From assembly GCA_038212095.1 (NCBI GenBank), contig JBBQUW010000011.1:10875-74874 (forward strand): DNA of 64,000 bases, written 5' to 3'. The position numbers were made by a program, and so were the translations under genes. The notes under the pieces are model-generated. The model searched no databases and had not been told where the DNA came from. It saw only the letters and a list, made by a program, of their open reading frames with translations. Positions 1-9,384 of this stretch are shown one piece after another. Source of the DNA: JAICYJ01 sp038212095 (GTDB lineage: Bacteria > Actinomycetota > Thermoleophilia > Gaiellales > JAICJC01). How positions within the stretch are numbered: position 1 is the first letter of the stretch; every line of letters begins with the position of its first letter.

Positions 1-660
1 GAGCCGCGAGCGCAGCCAACCCGCCAGCAGCTCGGCCTGGTTGCGCGGCCCGTTCACCTCTATTCCAATCAGGTGGGCGAGCGATCGCCGCTGCACGGCG
101 CCGTCGAACATCGAGGCGATCGCCTCCCGCCACAGCGCCGTGCGCACCCAGGCCAGATCGACCATCCCGGCCGCCCGGGCGGCCAACCGCGCCGCTGCTG
201 CCAGCCCGGTCTGATCGGAGTCGATGATCACGCGCGACGCCGCCTCGGTCAGCTCCTCGAGCACGCTGTCTGCGGCGTCGGGCAGCTCGCCTCGCCACCA
301 CAGGAAGACGGGCAGGTCGGCCACCAGCAGCGAGACAACCGCGCTTGGCAGCGCCGCCCGCTCGCCGGTGATCGAGATCCGCTCGGCACACACCTCCTGC
401 GCCGCTCCCGCCCAGCAGGCGCTGGATACGCGTGCCATCGGCCGGCCGGCGGCGGGGGTGATCACGATCGCGCGCAGCGGCCGGCTGCCGCCAATCGCAT
501 CCAGCACGCGATCGGTGTCCTCGGCCGTCTCGCTGTCAGGGCAGGCCACCACCAGGTTGAGCGTGGTGGCGCGCACGCTGCCGTGGTTGTCGACGCCGCG
601 CAGCCGGGCCAGCGCCGCCTCGACGCCGGCCAGCTCGACCGCCGCGCCGTCGCCGGTCAT
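1..660 (-). CDS. opcA: Glucose-6-phosphate dehydrogenase assembly protein OpcA (partial, C-terminus off window)
   Basis: Partial gene: the frame stays open to the left edge, giving 220 N-terminal codons. OpcA is the assembly/activation factor of glucose-6-phosphate dehydrogenase, known from Actinobacteria and cyanobacteria. Visible family landmarks are DLPVFLWW (residues 115-122) and DLAWVRTALW (168-177). The ATG at 660 overlaps the zwf stop in an ATGA, so it is translationally coupled to its client enzyme as the last visible gene of tkt-tal-zwf-opcA. In corynebacteria a 6-phosphogluconolactonase gene follows opcA; here that would lie outside the window. Confidence 0.93.
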   Translation of the reverse strand, partial: MTGDGAAVELAGVEAALARLRGVDNHGSVRATTLNLVVACPDSETAEDTDRVLDAIGGSRPLRAIVITPAAGRPMARVSSACWAGAAQEVCAERISITGERAALPSAVVSLLVADLPVFLWWRGELPDAADSVLEELTEAASRVIIDSDQTGLAAAARLAARAAGMVDLAWVRTALWREAIASMFDGAVQRRSLAHLIGIEVNGPRNQAELLAGWLRSRL

Positions 661-2174
661 GGTCGCCGCCACCGCCGTCCGTCCCGAGCGAGCAGCTCGT
701 CGGACGCGTCGGGGCCCCACGAGCCGGCCGGGTACAGCTGCGGCTGGCCGCTCGTCCACTGCTCGATCAGCGGGTCGCAGATCTCCCACGCCCGCTCGAC
801 GCCGTCCTGGCGCGTGAACAGCGTACCGTCGCCCCGGATCGCATCCAGGATCAGCGTCTCGTAGGCCTCCGGCACGTCGGTCAGAAACGACGAGCCGTAC
901 TGGAAGTCCATGTTGACGCTGCGGATCGAGAGCGTCGGCGTCGGCGCCTTGGCGCCGAACCGCAGCGAGATGCCCTCGTCGGGCTGGATCCGCAGCACCA
1001 GCGAGTTGGCCTCGAGGTGCTCCGCCGCCTCCCGCGAGAAGGGAAGGTGCGGCGGTCGCTTGAACTGCACCGCCACCTCGGTCACGCGCTTGGCCAGGCG
1101 CTTGCCGCTGCGGATGTAGAACGGCGTCCCCGCCCAGCGCCAGTTGTCGATCTCGAGCTTGGCGGCGATGAAGGTGGCCGCAGTCGAGTCGGCCGGCACC
1201 TCGGGCTCCTGCCGGTAGGCGAGCGCCTCCTCGCCGGCCACGTAGCCGTTGACGTACTGGCCGCGCACGGCCTTTTCAAAGCTCATCGGCCGCATCGCGC
1301 GCAGCAGCTTTGTCTTCTCGTCGCGCACCGCCTCGGGCTCGAAGGCAGCCGGCGGCTCCATCGCCACCAGCGCCAGCACCTGAAGCAAGTGGTTCTGGAC
1401 GATGTCCCGCACCACGCCGGTCTCCTCGTAGAAGGCGGCCCGGTGCTCGACGCCGAGCGACTCGCCGACCGTGATCTGAACGTGGTCGACAAAGCTGTTG
1501 CTCCAGATCGGCTCGAAGATCGCATTGGCGAACCGGAACGCGTAGATGTTCTGCACCGTCTCCTTGCCCAGGTAGTGGTCGATGCGGAACACCTGCTGCT
1601 CGCGGAACGAGCGGTGCACCGTCTCGGCCAGCTCGCGGGCCGACGCCAGGTCATGGCCGAACGGCTTCTCGATCACGACCCGCACCAGCGAGGCGGGCCG
1701 GTTCAGCTTGGCGGCACCGAGCCGACCGACCAGCACCGGGAAAAAGCTGGAGGGTGTCGAGAGGTAGAACACGCGGTGCGCGCCGCCGCCCAGGTCATGG
1801 TCGAGCCGGTCGAGCGTCTTGGCAAGGTCGTGGAAGTGCTTAACGTCGTCGAACCCACCGGGGTGGTAGTGCAGCATGGAGGCGAAGCCGGGCCAGAACC
1901 GCTCGTCCATCTTGGTGCGGGAGTGGGCCTCGATCGCGGCCTTGGCGAAGCGACGGAAGCCCTCGTCGCCCATCTCGGTGCGCGCGTAGCCGACCAGTCC
2001 AAAGCGGGGCGGCAGCAGGCCGCGCTTGGCCAGGTTGTAGATGGCGGGCAGCAGCTTTCGCTGCGCCAGGTCGCCGGTGGCGCCAAAGATGGTGAACAGC
2101 GCCGGCTCGGTGGCGCCTCCCACCCGCAGTCCGACACGCAGCGGGTTGTCCTGTCCGTCGGCGGTCGGCGCCAC
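657..2174 (-). CDS. zwf: Glucose-6-phosphate 1-dehydrogenase
   Basis: First enzyme of the oxidative pentose phosphate pathway; oxidises glucose 6-phosphate to 6-phosphogluconolactone with NADP+. The 505-aa length is normal for the family. The Rossmann motif GATGDLA lies at residues 31-37, EKPFG at 169-173, and the substrate/active-site signature RIDHYLGKE at 197-205 (His200). The start is GTG, 2 nt after the tal stop. The stop overlaps the opcA ATG, which fits a single transcript and the dependence of this enzyme on OpcA. Confidence 0.97.
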   Translation of the reverse strand: MAPTADGQDNPLRVGLRVGGATEPALFTIFGATGDLAQRKLLPAIYNLAKRGLLPPRFGLVGYARTEMGDEGFRRFAKAAIEAHSRTKMDERFWPGFASMLHYHPGGFDDVKHFHDLAKTLDRLDHDLGGGAHRVFYLSTPSSFFPVLVGRLGAAKLNRPASLVRVVIEKPFGHDLASARELAETVHRSFREQQVFRIDHYLGKETVQNIYAFRFANAIFEPIWSNSFVDHVQITVGESLGVEHRAAFYEETGVVRDIVQNHLLQVLALVAMEPPAAFEPEAVRDEKTKLLRAMRPMSFEKAVRGQYVNGYVAGEEALAYRQEPEVPADSTAATFIAAKLEIDNWRWAGTPFYIRSGKRLAKRVTEVAVQFKRPPHLPFSREAAEHLEANSLVLRIQPDEGISLRFGAKAPTPTLSIRSVNMDFQYGSSFLTDVPEAYETLILDAIRGDGTLFTRQDGVERAWEICDPLIEQWTSGQPQLYPAGSWGPDASDELLARDGRRWRRP

Positions 2175-2176
2175 GG

Positions 2177-3274
2177 TCAGGCCGCGCCCCGCTCGCCGAT
2201 CTGGTCGAGCTTCTGCTGGATGCTCGCCTCCAGCGAATCGAAGGAGTCCGAGAACGACTTGACGCCGTCCAGCTCGAGCTGGCGGGTGACGTCATCGATG
2301 ACGACGCCGGCCGTGGCCAGCTGGGCCAGCACGTCGCGCGCCTCGTCCACGCCGGCATCCACCGTGCGATGCACCGTGCCGTGGTCGATGAAGGCCGCGA
2401 TGGTGGGATCGGGCATCGTGTTGACGCACTCCGGCCCGATCAGCTCGTCCACGTACAGCGTGTCTGGGTAGGCCGGGTCCTTGGTACCGGTGGACGCCCA
2501 CAGCGGACGCTGCACGCGCGCGCCCTTGGCGGCCAGCGCCTGCCAGCGGGCGTCTGCCTTGATCTGGAGGTAGCGCTGGTAGGCCAGCTTCGCGTTCGCG
2601 ATCGCCGCCCGGCCGCGCAGCGGCGAGTCGTCCGGCAGCTGCTTGTCAACAGCCGTATCGACGCGGGAGACGAAGAAGCTGGCCACCGAGTGCACGTCGT
2701 CGATCGGCTCTCCCCGCTCGACCCGCCGCTCGAGGCCGCGGATGAACGCCCAGTGGATGGCCTCGTAGTTGGCCAGCGAGAACAGCAGCGTGACGTTGAC
2801 GTTGATGCCACGCGCGATCGACTCCTCGATCGCCAGCACGCCCTCGGCCGTGCCCGGAATCTTGATGAAGATGTTCGGTCGGGCGATGCGATCCCAGAAC
2901 TCGGGAGCGGCCTTGGTCGACGCCTCGGTGTCGTTGGCCATCGACGGCGGCAGCTCGAACGAGACGAAGCCATCGAGATGGCCGCTCTCGTCGTAGACGT
3001 GGCGGATCTGGTCGGCCGCGCTCTGCACGTCAGAGATCGAGAGGTCGAAGAAGACGTCACCCGCCGACGTACCCGAGCCGACCATCGCGGCCACGGCCGC
3101 GTCGTAGTCCGTCGAGTCGGCGATCGCCTTCTGGAAGATGGTCGGGTTGGAGGTCACGCCCAGAACGCCCTCGTCCAGCCACTCCCGGAACCGGCCCGAT
3201 TCCAGCCAGCTCCGACGGATGTTGTCCAGCCACGGGCTTGTGCCCGCGGCGGCCAGCTCATGCAGTCTGGTCAT
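2177..3274 (-). CDS. tal: Transaldolase
   Basis: Non-oxidative pentose phosphate enzyme that transfers dihydroxyacetone units between sugar phosphates. The 365-aa protein has the TSNPTIFQKAI motif near residue 40 and the Schiff-base lysine in IFIKIPGT (about Lys138), with WASTGTKDP toward the C-terminus. I chose the ATG at 3274 because it begins the conserved domain and follows AAGGGGG on the coding strand; a longer open frame upstream is only the tkt gene read out of frame. It overlaps the end of tkt by 17 bp and is followed 2 nt later by zwf. Confidence 0.95.
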   Translation of the reverse strand: MTRLHELAAAGTSPWLDNIRRSWLESGRFREWLDEGVLGVTSNPTIFQKAIADSTDYDAAVAAMVGSGTSAGDVFFDLSISDVQSAADQIRHVYDESGHLDGFVSFELPPSMANDTEASTKAAPEFWDRIARPNIFIKIPGTAEGVLAIEESIARGINVNVTLLFSLANYEAIHWAFIRGLERRVERGEPIDDVHSVASFFVSRVDTAVDKQLPDDSPLRGRAAIANAKLAYQRYLQIKADARWQALAAKGARVQRPLWASTGTKDPAYPDTLYVDELIGPECVNTMPDPTIAAFIDHGTVHRTVDAGVDEARDVLAQLATAGVVIDDVTRQLELDGVKSFSDSFDSLEASIQQKLDQIGERGAA

Positions 3275-5258
3275 GGGTGATGCCCCCTTCGCGGATGGCG
3301 GACAGAACACGTATCGCCTCGTCGGCGACGTGGCGTGGCGAGAATCCGAGCTGCTCGAGCACGGTCGGCCCGGGCGCCGAGGCGCCGAACCGCTCGAGGC
3401 CGACGATCGCGCCGCGCGTGCCGGCGTAGCGCTCCCAGCCAAGCGTGGCGGCGGCCTCGACACATACTCGCGCCTCGATCGACGGCGGGATGACCTGGTC
3501 GCGGTAGCTCTGCGGCTGCTCTTCGAACAGCTCCCACGAGGGCAGCGAGACGACCCGGCTGGAGGTTCCCTGCTCACCGAGCAGGGCGCGCGCCTGCTGC
3601 GCCGTGTGCACCTCGGATCCGGTGGCGATCAGCATCACATCAGGATCGTCGTCGCCCTCCAACACGTAACCGCCGCGGGCGGCGTCGTGCACCGGCAGCG
3701 TGGTGGAATCGAGCACCGGCAGGGCCTGGCGGCTGAGGCAAAGCGCGGTCGGGTTGCGGCGGCTGAGCGCCACCCGCCACCCGATCGCCGTCTCGTTCGC
3801 GTCTGCCGGCCGAAACACGGTCACGTTGGGCGTCGCCCGCAGCGTGGCCAGCTGCTCGATCGGCTGATGCGTCGGGCCATCCTCGCCCAGGCCGATCGAG
3901 TCGTGCGTGTAGATCCAGATCGCAGGGATGTCCATCAGCGCGGACAGCCGCACGGCCGGCTTCATGTAGTCGAGGAAGTTGAAGAACGTGGCACCAAAGG
4001 CGCGCAGGTGCGAGACCACCATGCCATTGACGACACCGCCCATGCCGTGCTCGCGAACGCCGAACCGCAGGTAGCGGCCGTCGTAGTGGCCTGGCTCGAA
4101 GTCACTCCAGCCGTCCGGCTTGGTGTTGTTCGACGGCGTCAGGTCGGCCGATCCGCCCACCAGCTCGGGCAGCTGCGCCGCCACCTCGGCGATCACCTTT
4201 CCCGAAGCGGCCCGCGTGGCCATCGGCTTCTCGTCGGCCGAGAAGGTCGAGATCGAGAGCTCGCCCGGGCCGTCCCCGGAGTAGATCCGCTGAAGCTCGC
4301 TCCAGCGAGCAGAGCCGCTGATCCGCTGCGTCCACTCGCCCTGCAGCGCCGCGCCGCGATCGACCGCCTCGCGATAGCGGCTGAGCGCGGCGTCGGGCAC
4401 GAAGAAGAAGCGGTCGGGATCGAATCCCAGCGCCCGCTTGGTCTCGGCCTGCTGCTCGGGACCGCGAGCGTCGGAGTGGGCTCGCGACGTGCCGGCATCA
4501 CGAGATCCGAACCCGATGATCGTCTTGACCGAGATCAGGCTCGGCCGTCCCGAGATCGAGAGCGCGTCCAGCACGGCGGCGTCGATCGCGGCCAGATCGT
4601 TGCCGTCGGCGACGGTGGAGGTGTGCCAGCCGAACGCCTCGTACCGGGCCGCCCGATCCTCGGTGAAGGCGAGCGAGGTGTTGCCATCGATGGTGACGTG
4701 GTTGTCGTCGTAGAGAAAGATCAGGTTATCGAGCCCGAGGTGCCCGGCCAGCGAGGAGGCCTCGCCCGATACGCCCTCCATCAGGTCGCCGTCGGTGACG
4801 ATCGCGTAGACGCGAAAGCCGGCGTCCGGCCCGTAGACCGCCTCCAGATGCTTGCCGGCGATCGCCATCCCGATCGCGTTCGCGCTGCCCTGCCCGAGCG
4901 GCCCGGTGGTCGTCTCGACGCCGGGCGTGTGCCCGTACTCGGGATGCCCGGGCGTCTTGCTGCCCCACTGGCGAAACTGCTTCAGCTGATCCAGCGGCAG
5001 GTCATAGCCGGTCAGATGCAGCAGCGAGTAGAGCAGCATGCAGCCGTGGCCGCCGGACAGCACGAATCGGTCGCGGCCGGGCCAGGCCGGGTCGACCGGG
5101 TTGTACCGCAGATGCCTCGTCCAGACGACATGCGCCATCGGCGCGGCGCCCAGCGGCAGACCCGCGTGCCCGGATTTGGCCTGCTCGACCGCATCCAGCG
5201 AAAGGGTGCGGACGGTGTTGACGCAGAGCTGATCGGTCTCGTCGAACGGTCGGGCCAC
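3258..5258 (-). CDS. tkt: Transketolase
   Basis: Thiamine-diphosphate enzyme of the non-oxidative pentose phosphate pathway, 666 aa as usual for the family. KSGHAGLPLGAAP (residues 28-40) and the GDL...DDN thiamine-diphosphate/metal motif (157-186) are present, and FGVREHGM marks the pyrimidine-binding domain. The start is GTG preceded by AAGGAG at normal spacing. It heads the four-gene tkt-tal-zwf-opcA operon. A -10-like TAACGT lies about 35 nt upstream on the coding strand (5292-5297). Confidence 0.96.
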   Translation of the reverse strand: MARPFDETDQLCVNTVRTLSLDAVEQAKSGHAGLPLGAAPMAHVVWTRHLRYNPVDPAWPGRDRFVLSGGHGCMLLYSLLHLTGYDLPLDQLKQFRQWGSKTPGHPEYGHTPGVETTTGPLGQGSANAIGMAIAGKHLEAVYGPDAGFRVYAIVTDGDLMEGVSGEASSLAGHLGLDNLIFLYDDNHVTIDGNTSLAFTEDRAARYEAFGWHTSTVADGNDLAAIDAAVLDALSISGRPSLISVKTIIGFGSRDAGTSRAHSDARGPEQQAETKRALGFDPDRFFFVPDAALSRYREAVDRGAALQGEWTQRISGSARWSELQRIYSGDGPGELSISTFSADEKPMATRAASGKVIAEVAAQLPELVGGSADLTPSNNTKPDGWSDFEPGHYDGRYLRFGVREHGMGGVVNGMVVSHLRAFGATFFNFLDYMKPAVRLSALMDIPAIWIYTHDSIGLGEDGPTHQPIEQLATLRATPNVTVFRPADANETAIGWRVALSRRNPTALCLSRQALPVLDSTTLPVHDAARGGYVLEGDDDPDVMLIATGSEVHTAQQARALLGEQGTSSRVVSLPSWELFEEQPQSYRDQVIPPSIEARVCVEAAATLGWERYAGTRGAIVGLERFGASAPGPTVLEQLGFSPRHVADEAIRVLSAIREGGITHDQTA

Positions 5259-5424
5259 GGAAGCTCCTTGGGACGAAGCGGTAGGAAGAGGACGTTACCA
5301 CCCGCCCCACGACCACCTCTCAGCATCACCCGACGGCGGGCCACATCGGAGCAGCGAGTTTGCGTTCCGGGCCGCGACGCGCTCTGATCCATGCCGATAG
5401 CGTCGCCCAACGGAAGGCACCCAG

Positions 5425-6429
5425 ATGAGCAGTCGCGCCGGCGTCGACCTCGGCGGCACCAAGATCCAGACGGTCATCATCGATAGCCAGCATGCGGTGG
5501 TCGGCCAGGTACGGGTGCCGACGCCAAAGGACGGCGGGCCGCAGGGCGTCGCCGACGCGATCGTCGGCACGATCCGCAACGCGTGCTCCCTGGCCGGCAT
5601 CGAGCCGTCCGACCTGGCCGGCATCGGGGTCGGCTCGCCGGGCACGATCGACGACACGGCCGGCACCGTCACCCAGGCCCGCAACGTGACCGCCGACTGG
5701 ACGGACAGCTTCCCGCTGGCCGGCGCGATCACGACCGCGCTCGGCGGCACCGTGCACCTGGGCAACGATGTCCGCGTCGGCACCGAGGCTGAGTTCAAGC
5801 TCGGTGCTGGGCGCGAGTTCGAGACGTTGCTGGGCGTGTTCTGGGGCACCGGGGTGGGCGGCGGCATCATCCTGCGCGGCCGGCCATGGTCGGGTCGAGG
5901 CGCAGCCGGCGAGATCGGGCACATGGTGGTCAAGCTGGACGGCGCCCTCTGCACCTGTGGCCGCACCGGATGCGTCGAGGCGTACGCCGGGCGGCTGGCA
6001 ATGGAGCGGCGGGCTCGCGCGCTGCACAAGAAGGGCACGCACACCTCGCTGTTCAAGATCATGAAGAAGCGCGACCGCGACAACCTGTCCAGCGGCGTCT
6101 GGGCGAAGGCGCTGGAGCAGAAGGACGCGCTCGCGATCGAGCTGGTCGACCGCGCCGTGGCGGCGCTGGCGGCCGGCATCGCGTCAGCCGTCAACCTGCT
6201 CGACGTGGAGGCGGTCGTGATCGGCGGAGGGCTGGGGACGCGGCTGGGCGAGCCCTACGTGGCGCGGATCCGCGATGCGATGCTACCCCACCTGTTCGTC
6301 GACCACGATCCGCCGGCGGTGCAGCTGATCGCGCTGGGCGACCTGGGCGGCGCGATCGGCGCGGCGCTGCAGGTACCGGACAGCACGATCACGCCCGCCG
6401 TCGCCGCCACCCCGCCTCTGAACGCCTGA
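5425..6429 (+). CDS. ROK-family sugar kinase (glucokinase-like)
   Basis: Likely phosphorylates glucose or a related hexose, feeding the neighbouring pentose phosphate and glycolytic genes. The 334-aa protein starts with the ATP-binding DLGGTK segment (residues 8-13), has ND at 114-115, the ROK signature GEIGHM (162-167), and zinc-binding Cys176, Cys178 and Cys183 in CTCGRTGC. The ATG follows GGAAGG by a normal spacing. ROK kinases include glucokinases, fructokinases and N-acetylhexosamine kinases, so the exact sugar cannot be read from sequence. Residues 200-230 are unusually lysine-rich compared with the rest. Confidence 0.85.
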   Translation: MSSRAGVDLGGTKIQTVIIDSQHAVVGQVRVPTPKDGGPQGVADAIVGTIRNACSLAGIEPSDLAGIGVGSPGTIDDTAGTVTQARNVTADWTDSFPLAGAITTALGGTVHLGNDVRVGTEAEFKLGAGREFETLLGVFWGTGVGGGIILRGRPWSGRGAAGEIGHMVVKLDGALCTCGRTGCVEAYAGRLAMERRARALHKKGTHTSLFKIMKKRDRDNLSSGVWAKALEQKDALAIELVDRAVAALAAGIASAVNLLDVEAVVIGGGLGTRLGEPYVARIRDAMLPHLFVDHDPPAVQLIALGDLGGAIGAALQVPDSTITPAVAATPPLNA

Positions 6430-6435
6430 CCGCCT

Positions 6436-7506
6436 CTACGCGACGGTGATGGCCGTATCGAGGTAGACGTCCTGGATCGTGTTCAGCAGGGCGACGCCGT
6501 CGGCCATCGGCCGCTGGAACGCCTTGCGGCCGACGATCAAGCCAGCTCCGCCGGCGCGCTTGTTGATCACGGCCGTACGGACCGCCTGAGCCAGATCAGA
6601 ATCACCCTTCGACTCACCGCCGGAGTTGATCAACGGGATCCGGCCCATGTAGTTGTTCACGACCTGCCAGCGGGTGAGATCGATCGGGTTGTCCGTGGTG
6701 AGGCGGTCGTAAACCAGGGGATCGGTCTTGCCGTAGCCCTTGAAGGCGTTGAAGCCGCCGTTCAGCTCGGGCTGCTTCTGCTTGATGATGTCAGCCTGGA
6801 TCGTCACGCCCAGATGGTTGGCCTGTCCGGTCAGGTCGGCCGACAGCGCGTAGTCGCCGTCGCCGGTCTTGAACGCCGAGTTGCGCAGGTAGCACCAAAG
6901 CACGGTGAACATTCCCAGCGCGTGAGCCTCCTCGAACGCCTCACTGACTTCGATGATCTGGCGGCTCGACTGCTCGGAGCCGAAGTAGATGGTCGCGCCG
7001 ACGCCGACCGCGCCCAGCTCGTAGGCCTGCCTGACCGAGCCGAACATGATCTGGTCGAACTCGTTGGGATAGGTCAGCAGTTGGTTGTGATTGATCTTGA
7101 CGATGAACGGGATCCGGTGCGCATAGCGGCGAGCCTCGATCCCGAGCACGCCGAAGGTGGTTGCGATCGCGTTGCACTCGGCCGCCAGCGCCAGTTCGAT
7201 CAGGTTGCGGGGGTCGAAGTAGGCGGGATTCTTGGCGAATGACGCGGCGGCAGAGTGCTCGATGCCCTGGTCGACGGGCAGGATCGAGAGGTAGCCGGTG
7301 CCTGCCAGCCGCCCGGTGTTGTAGACCTGCGACAGGTTGCGCAGCACGGGCACCGGCCGGTCGGAGTTGACCATCACCCGGTCGATCACGTCCGGGCCGG
7401 GCAGGTTGAGGCCGGCCTGCGGTACCGCCGTCGCCTGGTAGGAGAGCAAGGAGTGGGCGTCGTCGCCCAGCAACTCTTCGATTCGCGATCCACCGGTGAC
7501 TGACAT
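6436..7506 (-). CDS. Class I fructose-bisphosphate aldolase (DhnA/FbaB type)
   Basis: Schiff-base aldolase of glycolysis/gluconeogenesis. The 356-aa protein has LPVDQGIEH near the N-terminus, KINHNQLL in the middle, INSGGESKGDSD and GLIVGRKAFQRP at the phosphate-binding end, typical of the archaeal-type class I family. I chose the ATG at 7506, preceded by a G-rich GCAGGGGG sequence; the longer open frame has no family similarity. It is convergent with the ROK kinase, with stops 6 bp apart. Alternative members of this fold act on other aldols, but the full match in the C-terminal half makes the aldolase call likely. Confidence 0.88.
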   Translation of the reverse strand: MSVTGGSRIEELLGDDAHSLLSYQATAVPQAGLNLPGPDVIDRVMVNSDRPVPVLRNLSQVYNTGRLAGTGYLSILPVDQGIEHSAAASFAKNPAYFDPRNLIELALAAECNAIATTFGVLGIEARRYAHRIPFIVKINHNQLLTYPNEFDQIMFGSVRQAYELGAVGVGATIYFGSEQSSRQIIEVSEAFEEAHALGMFTVLWCYLRNSAFKTGDGDYALSADLTGQANHLGVTIQADIIKQKQPELNGGFNAFKGYGKTDPLVYDRLTTDNPIDLTRWQVVNNYMGRIPLINSGGESKGDSDLAQAVRTAVINKRAGGAGLIVGRKAFQRPMADGVALLNTIQDVYLDTAITVA

Positions 7507-7703
7507 CTGCCTACCCCCTGCAACCCGTCGATTGCACCGCATTCTACGGCCTTCGCGGCCGGCGGGAGGCAGCGCGCGACCGGCGGCGAGTCTGGGGCTG
7601 CGGGATATCCGCACCACCGCCGGGCATCAGCACGATGGCAGCTTCGGGCGCGGTGGCCGATAACCGTGACTGCGACCATCACACTCAGTCCGGGAGGACC
7701 TCA

Positions 7704-7820
7704 ATGGCAACCGCAATCTTCTTCACCCTGTTCGTTCTCGCCTGCCTGCTGGCTCCGCTGACCGGCGCCGACTCGCGCGGGAGCAGCCGCCGCGGCTGGT
7801 GGCCGGCTGCACCGCGCTGA
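7704..7820 (+). CDS. Putative 38-aa single-span membrane protein
   Basis: Short frame with a good ribosome-binding site (GGGAGG, 7 nt before ATG). It encodes MATAIFFTLFVLACLLAPL followed by a polar, arginine-rich tail (RRGWWPAAPR), so one membrane helix with the C-terminus probably cytoplasmic or membrane-associated. It sits 36 bp upstream of lemA and in the same direction. No family is recognised. Small hydrophobic proteins of this kind occur widely, but short frames arise by chance, so the coding status rests mainly on the ribosome-binding site and the clean hydrophobic segment. Confidence 0.45.
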   Translation: MATAIFFTLFVLACLLAPLTGADSRGSSRRGWWPAAPR

Positions 7821-7843
7821 TCGCCGACGGCGGACCGGCCAGG

Positions 7844-7849
7844 TACGCT
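7844..7849 (+). promoter_or_regulatory. -10-like TACGCT, leaderless-type spacing to lemA
   Basis: TACGCT ends 7 nt before the lemA ATG and no Shine-Dalgarno sequence is seen. This fits transcription starting at or next to the start codon. No convincing -35 element is visible. Confidence 0.5.
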
Positions 7850-7856
7850 TCGCGGC

Positions 7857-8411
7857 ATGATCTTCGTGATTGTCGTGGTCGTGTTGCTGGCGGCCGTGCT
7901 GGTGTGGCTGATGCTGACCTTCAACCGGCTGGTGCGGCTGCGCAACGAGGCCCAGCAGGGCTTCTCCGGCATCGACATCCAGCTCAAGCGCCGCGCCGAC
8001 CTGATCCCCAACCTGGTCGAGTCGGTGAAGGCCTACGCGGCTCACGAGAATGGCGTGTTCGAGGAGCTCGCCCAGGCCCGGGCCAGCACGCTGTCGGCCA
8101 AGGGCGTGGCCGGCGCCGCCGATGCGGCCGGGAGAACCGGCGCGGCGCTGGGCAAGCTGTTCGCGGTCGCGGAGGCATATCCGCAGCTGCGCGCCAGCGA
8201 GAACTTCCAGCGCCTGCAGGAGGAGTTGACCGACACCGAGGACAAGATCGCGGCCGCCCGGCGGTACTACAACAACGTGGTGCAGAAGTTCAACACTGCG
8301 CAGCAGACCTTCCCGTCCAGCCTGGTGGCCGGCCCGTTCGGCTTCTCGCCGCGCGAGTTCTTCCGCCTCGAGGACGACGGCGACCGGGCACCGGTTGCCG
8401 TGAACCTGTGA
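7857..8411 (+). CDS. lemA: LemA family protein
   Basis: Membrane-anchored helical protein of unknown biochemical function. Residues 1-20 form one membrane span; the following region carries the LemA hallmarks IDIQLKRRADLIPNLVESVK and ETDxE-like LTDTEDKIAAARRYYN. Length (184 aa) matches the family. It lies directly upstream of an HtpX-like protease (1 nt gap), the usual LemA partner arrangement, suggesting a joint envelope quality-control role. Its ATG follows a -10-like hexamer at leaderless spacing. Confidence 0.93.
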   Translation: MIFVIVVVVLLAAVLVWLMLTFNRLVRLRNEAQQGFSGIDIQLKRRADLIPNLVESVKAYAAHENGVFEELAQARASTLSAKGVAGAADAAGRTGAALGKLFAVAEAYPQLRASENFQRLQEELTDTEDKIAAARRYYNNVVQKFNTAQQTFPSSLVAGPFGFSPREFFRLEDDGDRAPVAVNL

Positions 8412-8412
8412 C

Positions 8413-9351
8413 GTGACGCTCCAGCAGCAGATCCGTAGCAATCGGTGGCGCACCGCGTTGGTGCTGCTCGGCTTCGGGTTGCTGGTGGCCGTGTTCGTGC
8501 TCGTGATCGCTGCCGCCTACAAGCCTGGCGTAGCCGGCTTCATCGGCATCATCGCGATCGTGTACGGCATCTTCTCGTGGTTTGCGTCCGGTCGCATCAT
8601 CGCCGCTGCATCGGGTGCCCACAAGGTCGAGAAGGTCGATCAGCCGGAGCTCTATCGCACGCTCGAGAACGTCGCCATCGCCGCCGGGCTGGCCAAGACG
8701 CCCGATCTGTACATGATCGACGACCCTGCGCCGAACGCCTTCGCGGCCGGCCGCGATCCCGAGCATGCCTACGTCGCCGTCACCACCGGCATCGTGCGGC
8801 TGATGGACAAGCGCGAACTGGAGGGCGTGCTGGCGCACGAGCTGTCGCACATCCGCAACCGCGACGTGCGGCTGATGAGCCTGGCGGCGGTGCTGGTGGG
8901 TGTGATCGCGCTCGCCTCCGACCTCTTGATGCGGATCACGATCTTCGGCGGCGGCAGCGACGAGCGAGACGGCGGCCTGGGCGCGATCGGCGTCGTGGTC
9001 GGAATCGTGGCGGCGATTCTGGCGCCGATCGGCGCATCGCTCCTGCAGATGTCGCTGTCTCGCCGCCGCGAGTACCTGGCGGACGCCTCCGCGGTCGAGA
9101 TCACGGGCGATGCCGAGGGGCTGGCACGGGCGCTGGCCGCGCTGCGCAGCGACACCCAGCCGCTGCGCACGGTGACGCGGGCAACCGCCCACCTGTACAT
9201 CGAGTCACCGCTGCGCGACCACAAGGGGCTGCGGTCGAGCCTGGGCGGGCTGTTCGACACGCACCCCCCGCTGGACGAGCGGATCGAGCGGCTGGAGCAG
9301 ATGGGCGGCTTCACGCTGCCGCTCGGCCCCGATCCGGCTGCGCACGCCTGA
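8413..9351 (+). CDS. HtpX-like M48 family zinc metalloprotease
   Basis: Membrane protease with the zinc-binding motif HELSH (His142, Glu143, His146). Two N-terminal membrane spans (about residues 15-57) and two more hydrophobic segments after the active site (about 158-178 and 195-215) match the HtpX layout. The conserved SRRREYLADASAV segment with the third zinc ligand Glu is present. GTG start, one base after the lemA stop. Expected to cleave misfolded membrane proteins; the specific substrate is not visible. Confidence 0.93.
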   Translation: MTLQQQIRSNRWRTALVLLGFGLLVAVFVLVIAAAYKPGVAGFIGIIAIVYGIFSWFASGRIIAAASGAHKVEKVDQPELYRTLENVAIAAGLAKTPDLYMIDDPAPNAFAAGRDPEHAYVAVTTGIVRLMDKRELEGVLAHELSHIRNRDVRLMSLAAVLVGVIALASDLLMRITIFGGGSDERDGGLGAIGVVVGIVAAILAPIGASLLQMSLSRRREYLADASAVEITGDAEGLARALAALRSDTQPLRTVTRATAHLYIESPLRDHKGLRSSLGGLFDTHPPLDERIERLEQMGGFTLPLGPDPAAHA

Positions 9352-9384
9352 GGACTCGCGCTCGCGGCGGCCGGTGCGGCCCGT

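Noticed and set aside
3138..5387. 749-codon open frame on the plus strand opposite tkt and tal
   Set aside because: Composition is Arg/Gly/Asp-rich with no domain; it is the antisense of well-recognised enzymes in GC-rich DNA.
9369..9381. GGCCG-GTG-CGGCC hairpin between the htpX-like gene and gnd
   Set aside because: 5-bp stem without a T-run is common by chance at this GC content; not called a terminator.
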